The notes below the pieces were generated by a model. It was not told the origin of the DNA, did no database searches, and saw only the letters and a program-made list of their open reading frames with translations. The position numbers and the translations under genes are program-made. From Flavobacterium sp. 1 (GTDB lineage Bacteria > Bacteroidota > Bacteroidia > Flavobacteriales > Flavobacteriaceae), in NCBI RefSeq assembly GCF_002797935.1, contig NZ_PGER01000001.1, positions 3,906,001 to 3,970,000 on the forward strand: a DNA stretch of 64,000 bases, read 5' to 3'. Positions within the stretch are counted from its first letter, which is position 1. Each line of letters starts with the position of its first letter. This document shows positions 56,590 to 64,000 of the stretch, one piece after another.

Positions 56590-57753
56590 ATGAAATTAAC
56601 CCAAACGTTTACTGCCTTTTTTCAAAGCGAAAAAGCGGGTGGTCTTTTGCTTCTTTTCGTAACCATAGTTTCCTTATTGCTGGCCAATTCCTCCATTCAA
56701 ACGGAATATATCGCTTTTTGGGAAACCGAAATAGGGCATCATTCCATTACACATTGGATTAATGACGGGTTAATGACCATTTTCTTTTTACTTATTGGTT
56801 TAGAATTGGAACGTGAATTATATCACGGTGAATTGGCTAATATCAAAAACGCAGTTCTGCCCATTTTCGGAGCTTTGGGCGGAATGATTGTACCCGCGGG
56901 AATTTTTATGATTTTAAACCTCGGAACACTTACCCAAAACGGAGCTGGAATTCCTATGGCTACCGACATCGCTTTTGCTATTGGTGTTTTGTCATTATTA
57001 GGCAACCGCATTCCAGCCTCATTAAAAATCTTCCTGACAGCACTGGCCGTTATTGATGATTTGGGAGCAATTCTTGTCATTGCTCTATTTTATACACAAA
57101 CCATCGCATTTAACAACCTGCTTATAGCTTTTGCCATCATGGGCTTCTTGTTTATCCTGAACCGACGTAAAGTGCATTATCTAATGCCTTATTTAATTGG
57201 AGGTGTTTTTATGTGGTATTTTATGCTGAATTCGGGGGTTCACGCAACCATAACGGGAGTATTACTGGCCTTTGTAATTCCGTTTGGCGATGGAGGAAAA
57301 GAAACAGCTTCGTACAGACTGCAGTATTTTCTGCATCATCCAGTAGCTTTTGTCATCCTCCCTTTATTCGCAATAGCTAATACCTGTATTCCAATACACA
57401 CAAACTGGCATGAAGGGTTAAGCCATGAAAACTCAATAGGAATTATTTTAGGTCTTGTGGTAGGAAAACCGCTGGGAATTTGGCTTTTTTCTTTTCTTGC
57501 CGTGAGTTTGGGCATTAGTAAATTACCTAAAGATTTGAAATGGAAAAACATTTTGGGCGCAGGAATGCTCGGCGGCATCGGATTTACTATGTCTATTTTC
57601 ATCACGTTATTGGCTTTTAAAAACGATGGAGAGGAAGTCATAACCTACTCAAAAATTGCAATTTTAATTGCTTCGTTTCTGTCTGGAACTTTTGGTTTTA
57701 TATGGCTTAAACTGACTTTTAAAGAGACTGAAAAATCGATTAAAATCAAATAA
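56590..57753 (+). CDS. nhaA: Na+/H+ antiporter NhaA
   Basis: 387 residues with about 12 hydrophobic segments. The ion-binding Asp pair is in TALAVIDDLGAILVIALFYT, and GMIVPAGIF, PMATDIAFAIGVLSLLG and GIGFTMSIFITLLAF are NhaA signatures. It exchanges Na+ for H+ at the cytoplasmic membrane for pH and salt homeostasis. Full length. Confidence 0.96.
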   Translation: MKLTQTFTAFFQSEKAGGLLLLFVTIVSLLLANSSIQTEYIAFWETEIGHHSITHWINDGLMTIFFLLIGLELERELYHGELANIKNAVLPIFGALGGMIVPAGIFMILNLGTLTQNGAGIPMATDIAFAIGVLSLLGNRIPASLKIFLTALAVIDDLGAILVIALFYTQTIAFNNLLIAFAIMGFLFILNRRKVHYLMPYLIGGVFMWYFMLNSGVHATITGVLLAFVIPFGDGGKETASYRLQYFLHHPVAFVILPLFAIANTCIPIHTNWHEGLSHENSIGIILGLVVGKPLGIWLFSFLAVSLGISKLPKDLKWKNILGAGMLGGIGFTMSIFITLLAFKNDGEEVITYSKIAILIASFLSGTFGFIWLKLTFKETEKSIKIK

Positions 57754-57859
57754 ATGAGATAAAAAACGTATTAAATAAATCTGAAAGAGAAATTTTATCC
57801 TTTCCTTTGCAGTACCATTGATTACAGGTATTAACCAAAACCTTGCAACAAAATATGCA

Positions 57860-58519
57860 ATGAAAAAAATTTATTTTATCCCCTTATTGTGTTTTGTATT
57901 TTTATTCCAAAGCTGTTTCGAAGTCATTGAAGAGGTAAAAATGAAAGATGACGGAACAGGGCATTTTAATTTTGTAATTAATTTTAGCCAAAGCAAAACT
58001 AAAATCAATTCGGTTTTGAAGATGCAGAAAATCAACGGCTATACCATTCCTTCCAAAGAGGAAATTAAAAATGAGGCTTCAAAAATAGAAGCACTGGCAC
58101 AGAACACCACAGGAATTTCCAACGTAAAAACCAATATCGACTTAACAAATTATATTTTTGCAATCGACTTGGATTTCCAAAAAATAAGCAGCCTGAACGC
58201 CGTTTTTTTAAAACTGAAAAACAGCAAAAAAATAAGCACAGCAATTGCTACGGACTATTTTACTTTCAATGATAAAAAGTTTGTCCGTAGCCAGAAAGTG
58301 CCTATAAAAACGCTTTACGATAAATTGGAAAAAGCGGATAAAGAAGTTTTTCAGACTGCAAAATACACTTCGGTTTACAAATTTGATTCGGTCATCAAAT
58401 CTTTTACCAACAAAAATGCAGTCACGTCCAAAAGCAACAAAGCCATTAAACTAAACGGTTCTATAATCAACGTAATTAACGGAAACGAAAAAATAGAAAA
58501 TACGATTATACTTAATTAA
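57860..58519 (+). CDS. Small lipoprotein of unknown function
   Basis: 219 residues from the ATG at 57860, where a lipoprotein signal begins (MKKIYFIPLLCFVFLFQSC, lipid Cys19); an upstream in-frame codon adds 14 residues without hydrophobic character. The rest is a mixed alpha/beta region with no motif I recognise (EVIEEVKMKDDGTGHFNFVI near the start). It precedes, on the same strand, an unrelated membrane protein and then two envelope genes of DUF4836 type, and may belong with the latter. Confidence 0.75.
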   Translation: MKKIYFIPLLCFVFLFQSCFEVIEEVKMKDDGTGHFNFVINFSQSKTKINSVLKMQKINGYTIPSKEEIKNEASKIEALAQNTTGISNVKTNIDLTNYIFAIDLDFQKISSLNAVFLKLKNSKKISTAIATDYFTFNDKKFVRSQKVPIKTLYDKLEKADKEVFQTAKYTSVYKFDSVIKSFTNKNAVTSKSNKAIKLNGSIINVINGNEKIENTIILN

Positions 58520-58588
58520 GGAATGATTGGAAACTAGTGTTTGTTGGGAGTTAGTGGTAACAATGTAATAAATTTTTAATCATAAAGA

Positions 58589-59221
58589 ATGAATAGAAAA
58601 TTTGAAAAAGATATGAGTAAGCGAAAATTAATGTATTCTATATTGGGTTGGTTTATTATAACAATAATAGAATACTATTTTATTCCATATTACATTGTTG
58701 TTCTGTTGTGGATAGGATTTTCTCTCACTTTATTGATAATTACCATTATCCAACTTCTAAAACTTGTAAAAGAACATAATTCAATAACTAAATTACGAAT
58801 ACAAAATCTAATCGTTTTTTCTATTTTATTCTATCTGACATTTAATAGATTCCATATAAACAGTCTTATTGAAAAAGTAGACTGGAGAATATTTTACAAT
58901 AATCGTATGGAAATTGTTCAACAAGTAAAACAAAAAGAACTAAATCCTAATGTAAGTTGGAATGAAACGGTTTGTGAATTGCCTTTTGAATTACCCGTAA
59001 TCTCAAACGGTGGCAATGACATTGCAATTCACAGAAACGAAAAGAGCAAAACTCTAACAGTTGACTTTTGGGTTTATAGAAATTTTTTTAGTGCACCTTC
59101 AACTTTTTTTGTCTATACAGACGACAAAGAAGAAGAAAAGGAACTTAAAAAACTTATTGCTAATGACCCTAATAATAATTGGAAAATTGATGATAACTGG
59201 TATCGAATATTTAGAGAATAA
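58589..59221 (+). CDS. Membrane protein of unknown function
   Basis: 210 residues (or about 202 from the Met at residue 9). Three hydrophobic segments are visible (~residues 13-30, 36-56 and 72-86), followed by a soluble C-terminal region of ~110 residues ending in DDNWYRIFRE. I recognise no family. It lies between a lipoprotein and the DUF4836-type gene on the same strand, with AT-rich gaps of about 70 bases on either side, and looks like an insertion in that group. Confidence 0.6.
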   Translation: MNRKFEKDMSKRKLMYSILGWFIITIIEYYFIPYYIVVLLWIGFSLTLLIITIIQLLKLVKEHNSITKLRIQNLIVFSILFYLTFNRFHINSLIEKVDWRIFYNNRMEIVQQVKQKELNPNVSWNETVCELPFELPVISNGGNDIAIHRNEKSKTLTVDFWVYRNFFSAPSTFFVYTDDKEEEKELKKLIANDPNNNWKIDDNWYRIFRE

Positions 59222-59294
59222 AAGAACAAATTCAATTAACTAAATACAGCGAAAGTAAATCGATAAAATACAACAACAAATAACCATTACATAA

Positions 59295-61310
59295 ATGAAA
59301 AATCTTATCCTATTCCTTATCATTTGCTTCTCCACGGCGATAAACGCCCAAGATTTAGCCAGCAAAATTCCAGACAATGCACCTTTTGCCTTATGCTTTA
59401 ACGGCAAAAACCTAAATGAGAAAGTAGCTATCAAAACCATTCAGGAATACCCTTGGATGCAGGCTTTACTAGAAAAAGAGTTGAAGTTTTTACCCAAAGA
59501 TTTAAGCCAAACCGGAATTGATCTTACCGACAAACAATATCAATACTACATCAGCAAAGATACTGTGATGAATTATGTAGTGATGCTTCCGCTAAATAAT
59601 GCCGGGCTGTTCGAAAAAATAGTTCAAGCCAAATACGGAGACAGCCTAAAAATAAAAAAACAAGCAAACTATACGAGTGTCAGCACTTCCAAAAACCATC
59701 ATTTGGCGTGGAATGACAAATTTGCCGTTTTGGTAAACGCCAGCTATACCAAACCTAAAAAAAACAGTCATAGTGACACTGAACCGTATGCTGATTTAAC
59801 AAGCATAGACTCAGCTGCCATAGTGGTAGATTCAGCAGCTGTCAATTATGATACTGCCGCGACTGCCTATGTACCCGAAGAAGTAAAGCCAACTCCAGTT
59901 CCTACAAAAGAAAAAACAAAAAAAGGAAAAAACAAAAAGGGAAACAAAACCGCAAAGACAGTTAAAGAACCCATCTATACAGGACCAACCGAAGAAGAAA
60001 TTTATGCAGCTCAAGAAAAAGCCAATGCGGAATTGGAAGAAACCAACCGAAAACTATTGGAACTCGAATTAAGAAAGAACGATTCCCTCGAAAGATTAAA
60101 AATTGACCCAGTTGTTCAATCGATTTTCAAAGAATCTTTCGATTCCAAAACAGAAACAGCTGCAGTAAATTCGAATATATTTAAAAACAACAGCCCCAAA
60201 TCTGATTTTTATATTTTTGCCGATTTGGATGCATTAACCACACAGCTGTACTCCAGTTTTGCAGGTTCTAATACCGCTTTAGCCAGTATTTACAAAAACG
60301 GAATGCTAAACAGCAATTTTTATCTGAACGGGTATTTTGAAAAAGACAAAATCAGGCTGAATCAAGTCTTGGCACCCAAAAACGAAGAAACAAAAAAATC
60401 GTACCAAGAAATGTGTGATTCGAAAGTAGACAAAAACCTATTGAATTATATAGGCAATAATATTTTGGGATATTACTCCATCGCAATGGATACGCAAGCG
60501 ATTATGAACTACGAATACAAAGTATTAAAAAACACCTTGAATTCGGTTTATCAATCCTACACAAAAGATGCCAGCGGGAATGAAGCCGATGTTTTGATTG
60601 ATGCCGTTGCCTTATTTTTAGACGAAAAGGCCATCGCTGACCTTATCCCGGGCAATGCTGTTTTTGTGCTTCACGATCTCAAAAAAGTACAAAGAGATTA
60701 TATTGACATCACTTATAATGACAATTATGAGCAAATAGAAACCAAAGGCATCAAAGATGAAATTCAGCCTGATTTTACATTTGTAATGAATACGCGAAAT
60801 GAATCGTTTGTTAACAAATTGCTTCAGCTTCCACTGAATAAAAGCAAATTCACCGCTACCGATTATCAATTGACCAACGGCTATTACACTATTCATTTTG
60901 AAAAAGACAATCTTCTTGAAAACTTATATTTTGGCCTAAAAAACGGTGTCCTAATGATAACAACCTCTAAAGTAAATATTGAAAACCTTATCCAGCAAAC
61001 TCTAATGCCATTACAGGCTGATTTCAAAAAATCCATTTCCAAAAATAATGCTGCAGCTTGGCTTGATATACAAAAAATAGTAGCTGCATCCAAAACTGAA
61101 TTGGACAAAGACACCAAAATCAATTATTATAACATTGCTTTGAAAAACGCTGGGCAAATTACAGTGGAAACCAAATTCAAAAATGGTGCTATTATTTCGG
61201 ATGCATCCTACACCATTAAGGGAGAACACGCCAACAGCCTGCAATATTTCTTTGATGTCATCAATGAAGTATATGCCGAAAACAAAAAAGAAACAATTGT
61301 TACGGAGTAA
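59295..61310 (+). CDS. Secreted DUF4836-like protein
   Basis: 671 residues: a signal peptide (MKNLILFLIICFSTAINAQ), an N-terminal region (DLASKIPDNAPFALCFNGKN, then IKTIQEYPWMQALL) similar to DUF4836 proteins, a low-complexity Lys/Gly/Thr-rich segment (~residues 195-225, with KEKTKKGKNKKGNKTAK), an Ala/Glu-rich helix, and a large alpha/beta C-terminal part. The assignment is tentative. The Lys-rich segment suggests a flexible linker, perhaps interacting with an acidic polymer. Envelope location inferred from the signal. Confidence 0.7.
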   Translation: MKNLILFLIICFSTAINAQDLASKIPDNAPFALCFNGKNLNEKVAIKTIQEYPWMQALLEKELKFLPKDLSQTGIDLTDKQYQYYISKDTVMNYVVMLPLNNAGLFEKIVQAKYGDSLKIKKQANYTSVSTSKNHHLAWNDKFAVLVNASYTKPKKNSHSDTEPYADLTSIDSAAIVVDSAAVNYDTAATAYVPEEVKPTPVPTKEKTKKGKNKKGNKTAKTVKEPIYTGPTEEEIYAAQEKANAELEETNRKLLELELRKNDSLERLKIDPVVQSIFKESFDSKTETAAVNSNIFKNNSPKSDFYIFADLDALTTQLYSSFAGSNTALASIYKNGMLNSNFYLNGYFEKDKIRLNQVLAPKNEETKKSYQEMCDSKVDKNLLNYIGNNILGYYSIAMDTQAIMNYEYKVLKNTLNSVYQSYTKDASGNEADVLIDAVALFLDEKAIADLIPGNAVFVLHDLKKVQRDYIDITYNDNYEQIETKGIKDEIQPDFTFVMNTRNESFVNKLLQLPLNKSKFTATDYQLTNGYYTIHFEKDNLLENLYFGLKNGVLMITTSKVNIENLIQQTLMPLQADFKKSISKNNAAAWLDIQKIVAASKTELDKDTKINYYNIALKNAGQITVETKFKNGAIISDASYTIKGEHANSLQYFFDVINEVYAENKKETIVTE

Positions 61311-61480
61311 TCTGTAGTAATAGAGACAAAAAAGCTGTATTTTAAAATAAACCGTATTTAATTTTAAATATATAAATCAGGTAAGTTTAAATGGCTTTCT
61401 TGAATGGAATAATTGTTTTACTCGATTCTATTCAAATTAAAACTTTTATGCCTTATATATTTAACAATGTATTGAACAAA

Positions 61481-62866
61481 ATGCTAGAATTTTTAGAATT
61501 AAGCACAAAAAAAAATTTCTGCAGAATTGCCATACTCCTTATTGCCATTGGGAGTATGGCATTTTTATATTCGTATGGTTTTTACAAAAAATTTGACGAA
61601 AAATGTGTTCCTCAAAATACCGATGCCATTGCTATGACCGATATCAAAAACATTCGGAATCATTTTGTTTTTTCATGCCTAAAAAACCCATCCGAATGGG
61701 AATGGAATACAAGTAAAACTCCGATAAAAAAGAAATTTGACCTTTCCAGTTTCGGAATAAAAACTCCTGATTATTTGGCTTTTTTCCACATTGAAAACCA
61801 ACCCGCCACACAATGGTTTGTGACTGTAGAACTTGAAGATGAAACAGTATTTGAAAAAACTTTAACTGAAAAGCATTTTAGTAAAACTAGGCTTCAAAAC
61901 GGAATGCAGGCTTATTATTCCAAGGCATTGAATCTTTGCGTTATTAAGCATTTGAACCAAATTCTGGTTTCGAACATTCCCGAAATGCAAAAACAAATAG
62001 CTGTAAAAACAGCTGAAAATTTATTTTTGAAAAAACTTTTTTTAGACACCGCAAAAACATCAAAAACAATTGGCAACTCCAATGCCATAACGTTTTGGAT
62101 CAAAAAAAACAGTTTACTCAAGGAAGATGGAATTCTGAACCTGACTTTGAAAGACAACGAAATAACGGTTGACGGGCAACTGCATTTCAAATCTAAGTTT
62201 CAAAAAGAATGGCAATTCACTCAAAATCCAAATGCATTACTCTCTATTGGATTTGATTTTGAAATGATTCGCAATCAAAAATTCATTACTGAAAATGCAA
62301 CCAAAATCAGCAAAATCATTGGTTTTGATTTTGATTCTATTTTGACCCAAAACCCAAGCAAAACTGAATTGTTGCTAAACAAAATAATAGAGAAGAAAGA
62401 CTCGGCCACCAGTTATGACTATGACGATGACTTTAATCCCATAAAAAAAATGGTAGTTCATACAAATCGTGAACCTTCTTTTTATTTCTCAATGCAGACT
62501 GCAAATCCTAAAAAGATTTTTGATTACCTAAAAAGCCAAAATATCATTGACGATCAAAGTCTTTTTGTCAATTTTCCTTTGGCACAAACAAAAGCATTAG
62601 TCAAGAATAATTCTTTTAAACTGGAAGCTAATGCGTTAAAAAATCCACTTCAGCACTCTGTTTCAAAAATTGGCTATTTACAAGCACATTTAGACCAACT
62701 CCAGCCGAAAGATTGGCGTTTTATCATTGCTAAAAACAAAAATTTAGGTTTTTTAAAATCTTTTGAAACCGTAGAAATTGATCTTTCAAAAGAAAATAAC
62801 TTAGCACGTTTTAAAGCAAGCTTGAAAACAAAAGATAGAAAAAGCCTAAGTGCCATTTTTGAATAG
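61481..62866 (+). CDS. Membrane-anchored protein related to the DUF4836-like neighbour
   Basis: 461 residues from the ATG at 61481, which puts a membrane anchor near the N-terminus (FCRIAILLIAIGSMAFLYSYGF); in-frame Met codons at 61391 and 61448 would give longer forms. The extracytoplasmic part begins KCVPQNTDAIAMTDIKNIRN and has a DYLAFFHIENQPATQWFVTV region like the upstream gene's YYISKDTVMNYVVMLPL. It is therefore probably a distant relative, forming an operon with it (170 bases between from the chosen start). Function unknown. Confidence 0.7.
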   Translation: MLEFLELSTKKNFCRIAILLIAIGSMAFLYSYGFYKKFDEKCVPQNTDAIAMTDIKNIRNHFVFSCLKNPSEWEWNTSKTPIKKKFDLSSFGIKTPDYLAFFHIENQPATQWFVTVELEDETVFEKTLTEKHFSKTRLQNGMQAYYSKALNLCVIKHLNQILVSNIPEMQKQIAVKTAENLFLKKLFLDTAKTSKTIGNSNAITFWIKKNSLLKEDGILNLTLKDNEITVDGQLHFKSKFQKEWQFTQNPNALLSIGFDFEMIRNQKFITENATKISKIIGFDFDSILTQNPSKTELLLNKIIEKKDSATSYDYDDDFNPIKKMVVHTNREPSFYFSMQTANPKKIFDYLKSQNIIDDQSLFVNFPLAQTKALVKNNSFKLEANALKNPLQHSVSKIGYLQAHLDQLQPKDWRFIIAKNKNLGFLKSFETVEIDLSKENNLARFKASLKTKDRKSLSAIFE

Positions 62867-63017
62867 GGCAAACTTAACTTTCTTTCGCTGAAAACTCATA
62901 TTTGCTAAATACCTGCAAATTATGTAACTATTAAACATAAAATTGTAATGTGTATTCTAAAATATTAAATTCAGCCATTTTTATTAAAAAAACATAAATA
63001 AAACTATAATAAAATCA

Positions 63018-63025
63018 TATTTTTG
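63018..63025 (+). promoter_or_regulatory. Candidate -7 box of the small outer-membrane barrel gene
   Basis: TATTTTTG fits TANNTTTG and lies 21 bases before the ATG at 63047. No -33 element was found at the usual distance. Confidence 0.5.
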
Positions 63026-63046
63026 CGTTGTATCTAAAAAAAAATT

Positions 63047-63565
63047 ATGAAAAAGTTTATTCTAATTATTGCATTTGGTTTTATATCAAATGGTGTATTT
63101 GCTCAAAGTCCGCTTGAAGAAGGTGGGGTACAATTAAATGCTGGTCTAGGAATTTCAGGCTGGGGAGTTCCAGTTTATTTTGGACTTGATTATGGAATTG
63201 CTAAGGATTTCACCCTTGGAGGCCAATTGTCATTTCAAACAGATAATGACCCATACCGTTATAGCGGCTATGATTACCACTATAATTCATCAGCAATTGG
63301 AATTGGCGCTAATGGAAATTATCATTTCAATAGAATTCTGCATATTCCAAGCAAATTTGACTTCTATGCTGGAGCAAGTCTTACGTATTACATCTGGAAT
63401 TATGATGATTACAATGGAAATCCACATCCTGACAACGATTCTTTAGGTCTTGGATTACAAGCAGGCGGACGTTATTTCTTTACCGATAACTTTGGTATCA
63501 ATTTAGAACTGGGAGGAAACACTGGAACCAGCGGTGCAAAATTTGGAGTTACTTTCAAATTATAA
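63047..63565 (+). CDS. Small outer-membrane beta-barrel family protein
   Basis: 172 residues with a signal peptide (MKKFILIIAFGFISNGVFAQ). The mature part consists of alternating polar/hydrophobic strands with Gly and aromatic girdle residues (PVYFGLDYGIAKDFTLGGQL, FDFYAGASLTYYIW, GLGLQAGGRYFF), ending in a terminal strand with Phe and Leu (GAKFGVTFKL). About eight strands, an OmpX-like size. Role unknown. Confidence 0.83.
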   Translation: MKKFILIIAFGFISNGVFAQSPLEEGGVQLNAGLGISGWGVPVYFGLDYGIAKDFTLGGQLSFQTDNDPYRYSGYDYHYNSSAIGIGANGNYHFNRILHIPSKFDFYAGASLTYYIWNYDDYNGNPHPDNDSLGLGLQAGGRYFFTDNFGINLELGGNTGTSGAKFGVTFKL

Positions 63566-63586
63566 AAACACAATACGATTTATACT

Positions 63587-63620
63587 AAAAAACCATCCGA
63601 GACATCAGATGGTTTTTTTT
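63587..63620. terminator. Terminator of the small barrel gene
   Basis: Stem AAAAAACCATC / GATGGTTTTTT with an 11-base loop. T run on the right for the plus-strand gene; A run on the left, so it may also serve the minus-strand gene at 63683. Confidence 0.88.
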
Positions 63621-63682
63621 ATAATTATTTCTTAAAAAAACTAACGCTAATTGCAAATTTTTTTATCAATTAGATTGGATTA

Positions 63683-63853
63683 TTATATGGTATCCGATTC
63701 GCTGCTATTCTTTTTCTGATTCATTTTTGCAACTAAAGCTTTCAAACGCAATGCTTTTTCTTTTTTCTCTTCTTGAAGTTTAGCCTTTTTTTGATTTAGC
63801 AATTTGGTATGTAAAGCCTTATTTTTAGTGTTTTTTTCAGGTCCTTTTGCCAT
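63683..63853 (-). CDS. Small basic protein of unknown function (56 aa)
   Basis: The ATG is complementary to 63851-63853 and the stop at 63683-63685. The protein begins MAKGPEKNTKNK and continues as a Lys-rich amphipathic helix (KKAKLQEEKKEKALRLKALV), ending SSESDTI. No other frame here is coding. A strong -7 box lies 38 bases upstream. I believe such short Lys-rich proteins occur widely in flavobacteria, but this is from memory. An RNA- or DNA-binding role could be guessed from charge; nothing more. Confidence 0.65.
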   Translation of the reverse strand: MAKGPEKNTKNKALHTKLLNQKKAKLQEEKKEKALRLKALVAKMNQKKNSSESDTI

Positions 63854-63890
63854 GATTTTTAATCTTAATTAATTGCACTGCAAAGATAAC

Positions 63891-63898
63891 AAATTGCT
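63891..63898 (-). promoter_or_regulatory. Candidate -7 box of the 56-aa protein gene
   Basis: Plus-strand CAAAGATA is TATCTTTG on the minus strand, identical to the -7 box of atpD. Start codon is 37 bases downstream. Confidence 0.55.
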
Positions 63899-63954
63899 AA
63901 TTGTGATTGCTCCGTCCTTCCCAAAAACATAATAAACTGGTACAGAAACGAAAT

Positions 63955-64000
63955 GCCCCGAAGTAGAAATCCTTTTTGTTTTTTCTTTAAAAACAAAAGA
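63955..64000. repeat. Partial REP-like element at the window edge
   Basis: GCCCCGA, then GAAATCCTT and a run of T and G followed by AAAACAAAAGA: the same order of words as the complement of the element at 45205-45278 (GCCCCGAT, GAAATCCTT, GTTTG stem). The second half lies outside the window. Confidence 0.5.

Noticed and set aside
63873..64000. Minus-strand open frame entering from the right edge and ending near 63873
   Set aside because: The DNA there is a promoter box plus a REP-like hairpin half, so the open frame is probably chance.

Overview
The window looks like a chromosomal piece of a Flavobacterium-type member of the Bacteroidota. The evidence is the low GC content, the -7 boxes of the form TANNTTTG, the lack of strong Shine-Dalgarno sequences, large surface proteins with type IX secretion (T9SS)-style C-termini, a TonB-dependent receptor with a carboxypeptidase-regulatory N-terminus, LytTR/His_kinase signalling, DUF4270 and other Bacteroidota-restricted families, and the dispersed intergenic word repeats typical of flavobacteria. 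All family names come from recognition of motifs in the translations; no database was searched.

Layout. Positions 1-14.4 kb (minus strand) hold three big surface proteins: one truncated by the window edge, a giant of about 3340 residues with tandem Ig/PKD-like, PA14-like and FnIII-like modules, and a small paralogue of its C-terminal end carrying a Val-Pro-Thr repeat. Positions 14.8-25.3 kb hold recX and a biotin locus (bioF, bioD, bioA, plus a beta-ketoacyl synthase). This locus is broken up by a TraB/GumN-ECF sigma-membrane protein operon, by a frameshifted GxxExxY gene between inverted repeats, and by an IS3-family element that is itself interrupted by an IS256-family element. Positions 25.3-27.3 kb hold atpD-atpC. 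Positions 27.4-36.5 kb (minus) hold a lipoprotein SGNH hydrolase with a TonB-dependent receptor, then a probable operon of a GT5-like starch synthase fragment, a DUF4270 lipoprotein and glmS.

Positions 36.5-42.5 kb (plus) hold panC-panD, an esterase-fold protein with an altered nucleophile, radA and a transglycosylase-only PBP-like protein. Positions 42.5-45.2 kb hold a LytTR response regulator overlapping its TPR-histidine kinase. Positions 45.5-54.3 kb hold a vWA protein, an L,D-transpeptidase-like lipoprotein, a DUF4139/MuiA-like protein with a SusC-plug-like insertion, an aldo/keto reductase, an OmpA-family lipoprotein, exonuclease III and a two-domain acyltransferase resembling OlsF. Positions 54.3-64 kb hold DUF2752 and DUF4234 membrane proteins, a D-2-hydroxyacid dehydrogenase, nhaA, a group of envelope proteins of unknown function, a small outer-membrane barrel and a 56-residue basic protein.

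There are no tRNA or rRNA genes and no CRISPR array that I can see. The most notable items are the nested insertion sequences with a reconstructible history, the inverted-repeat-bounded GxxExxY unit, the REP-like hairpins, the SusC-type signature in a non-receptor protein, the repeat-expanded surface protein and the ketoacyl synthase in the biotin locus.
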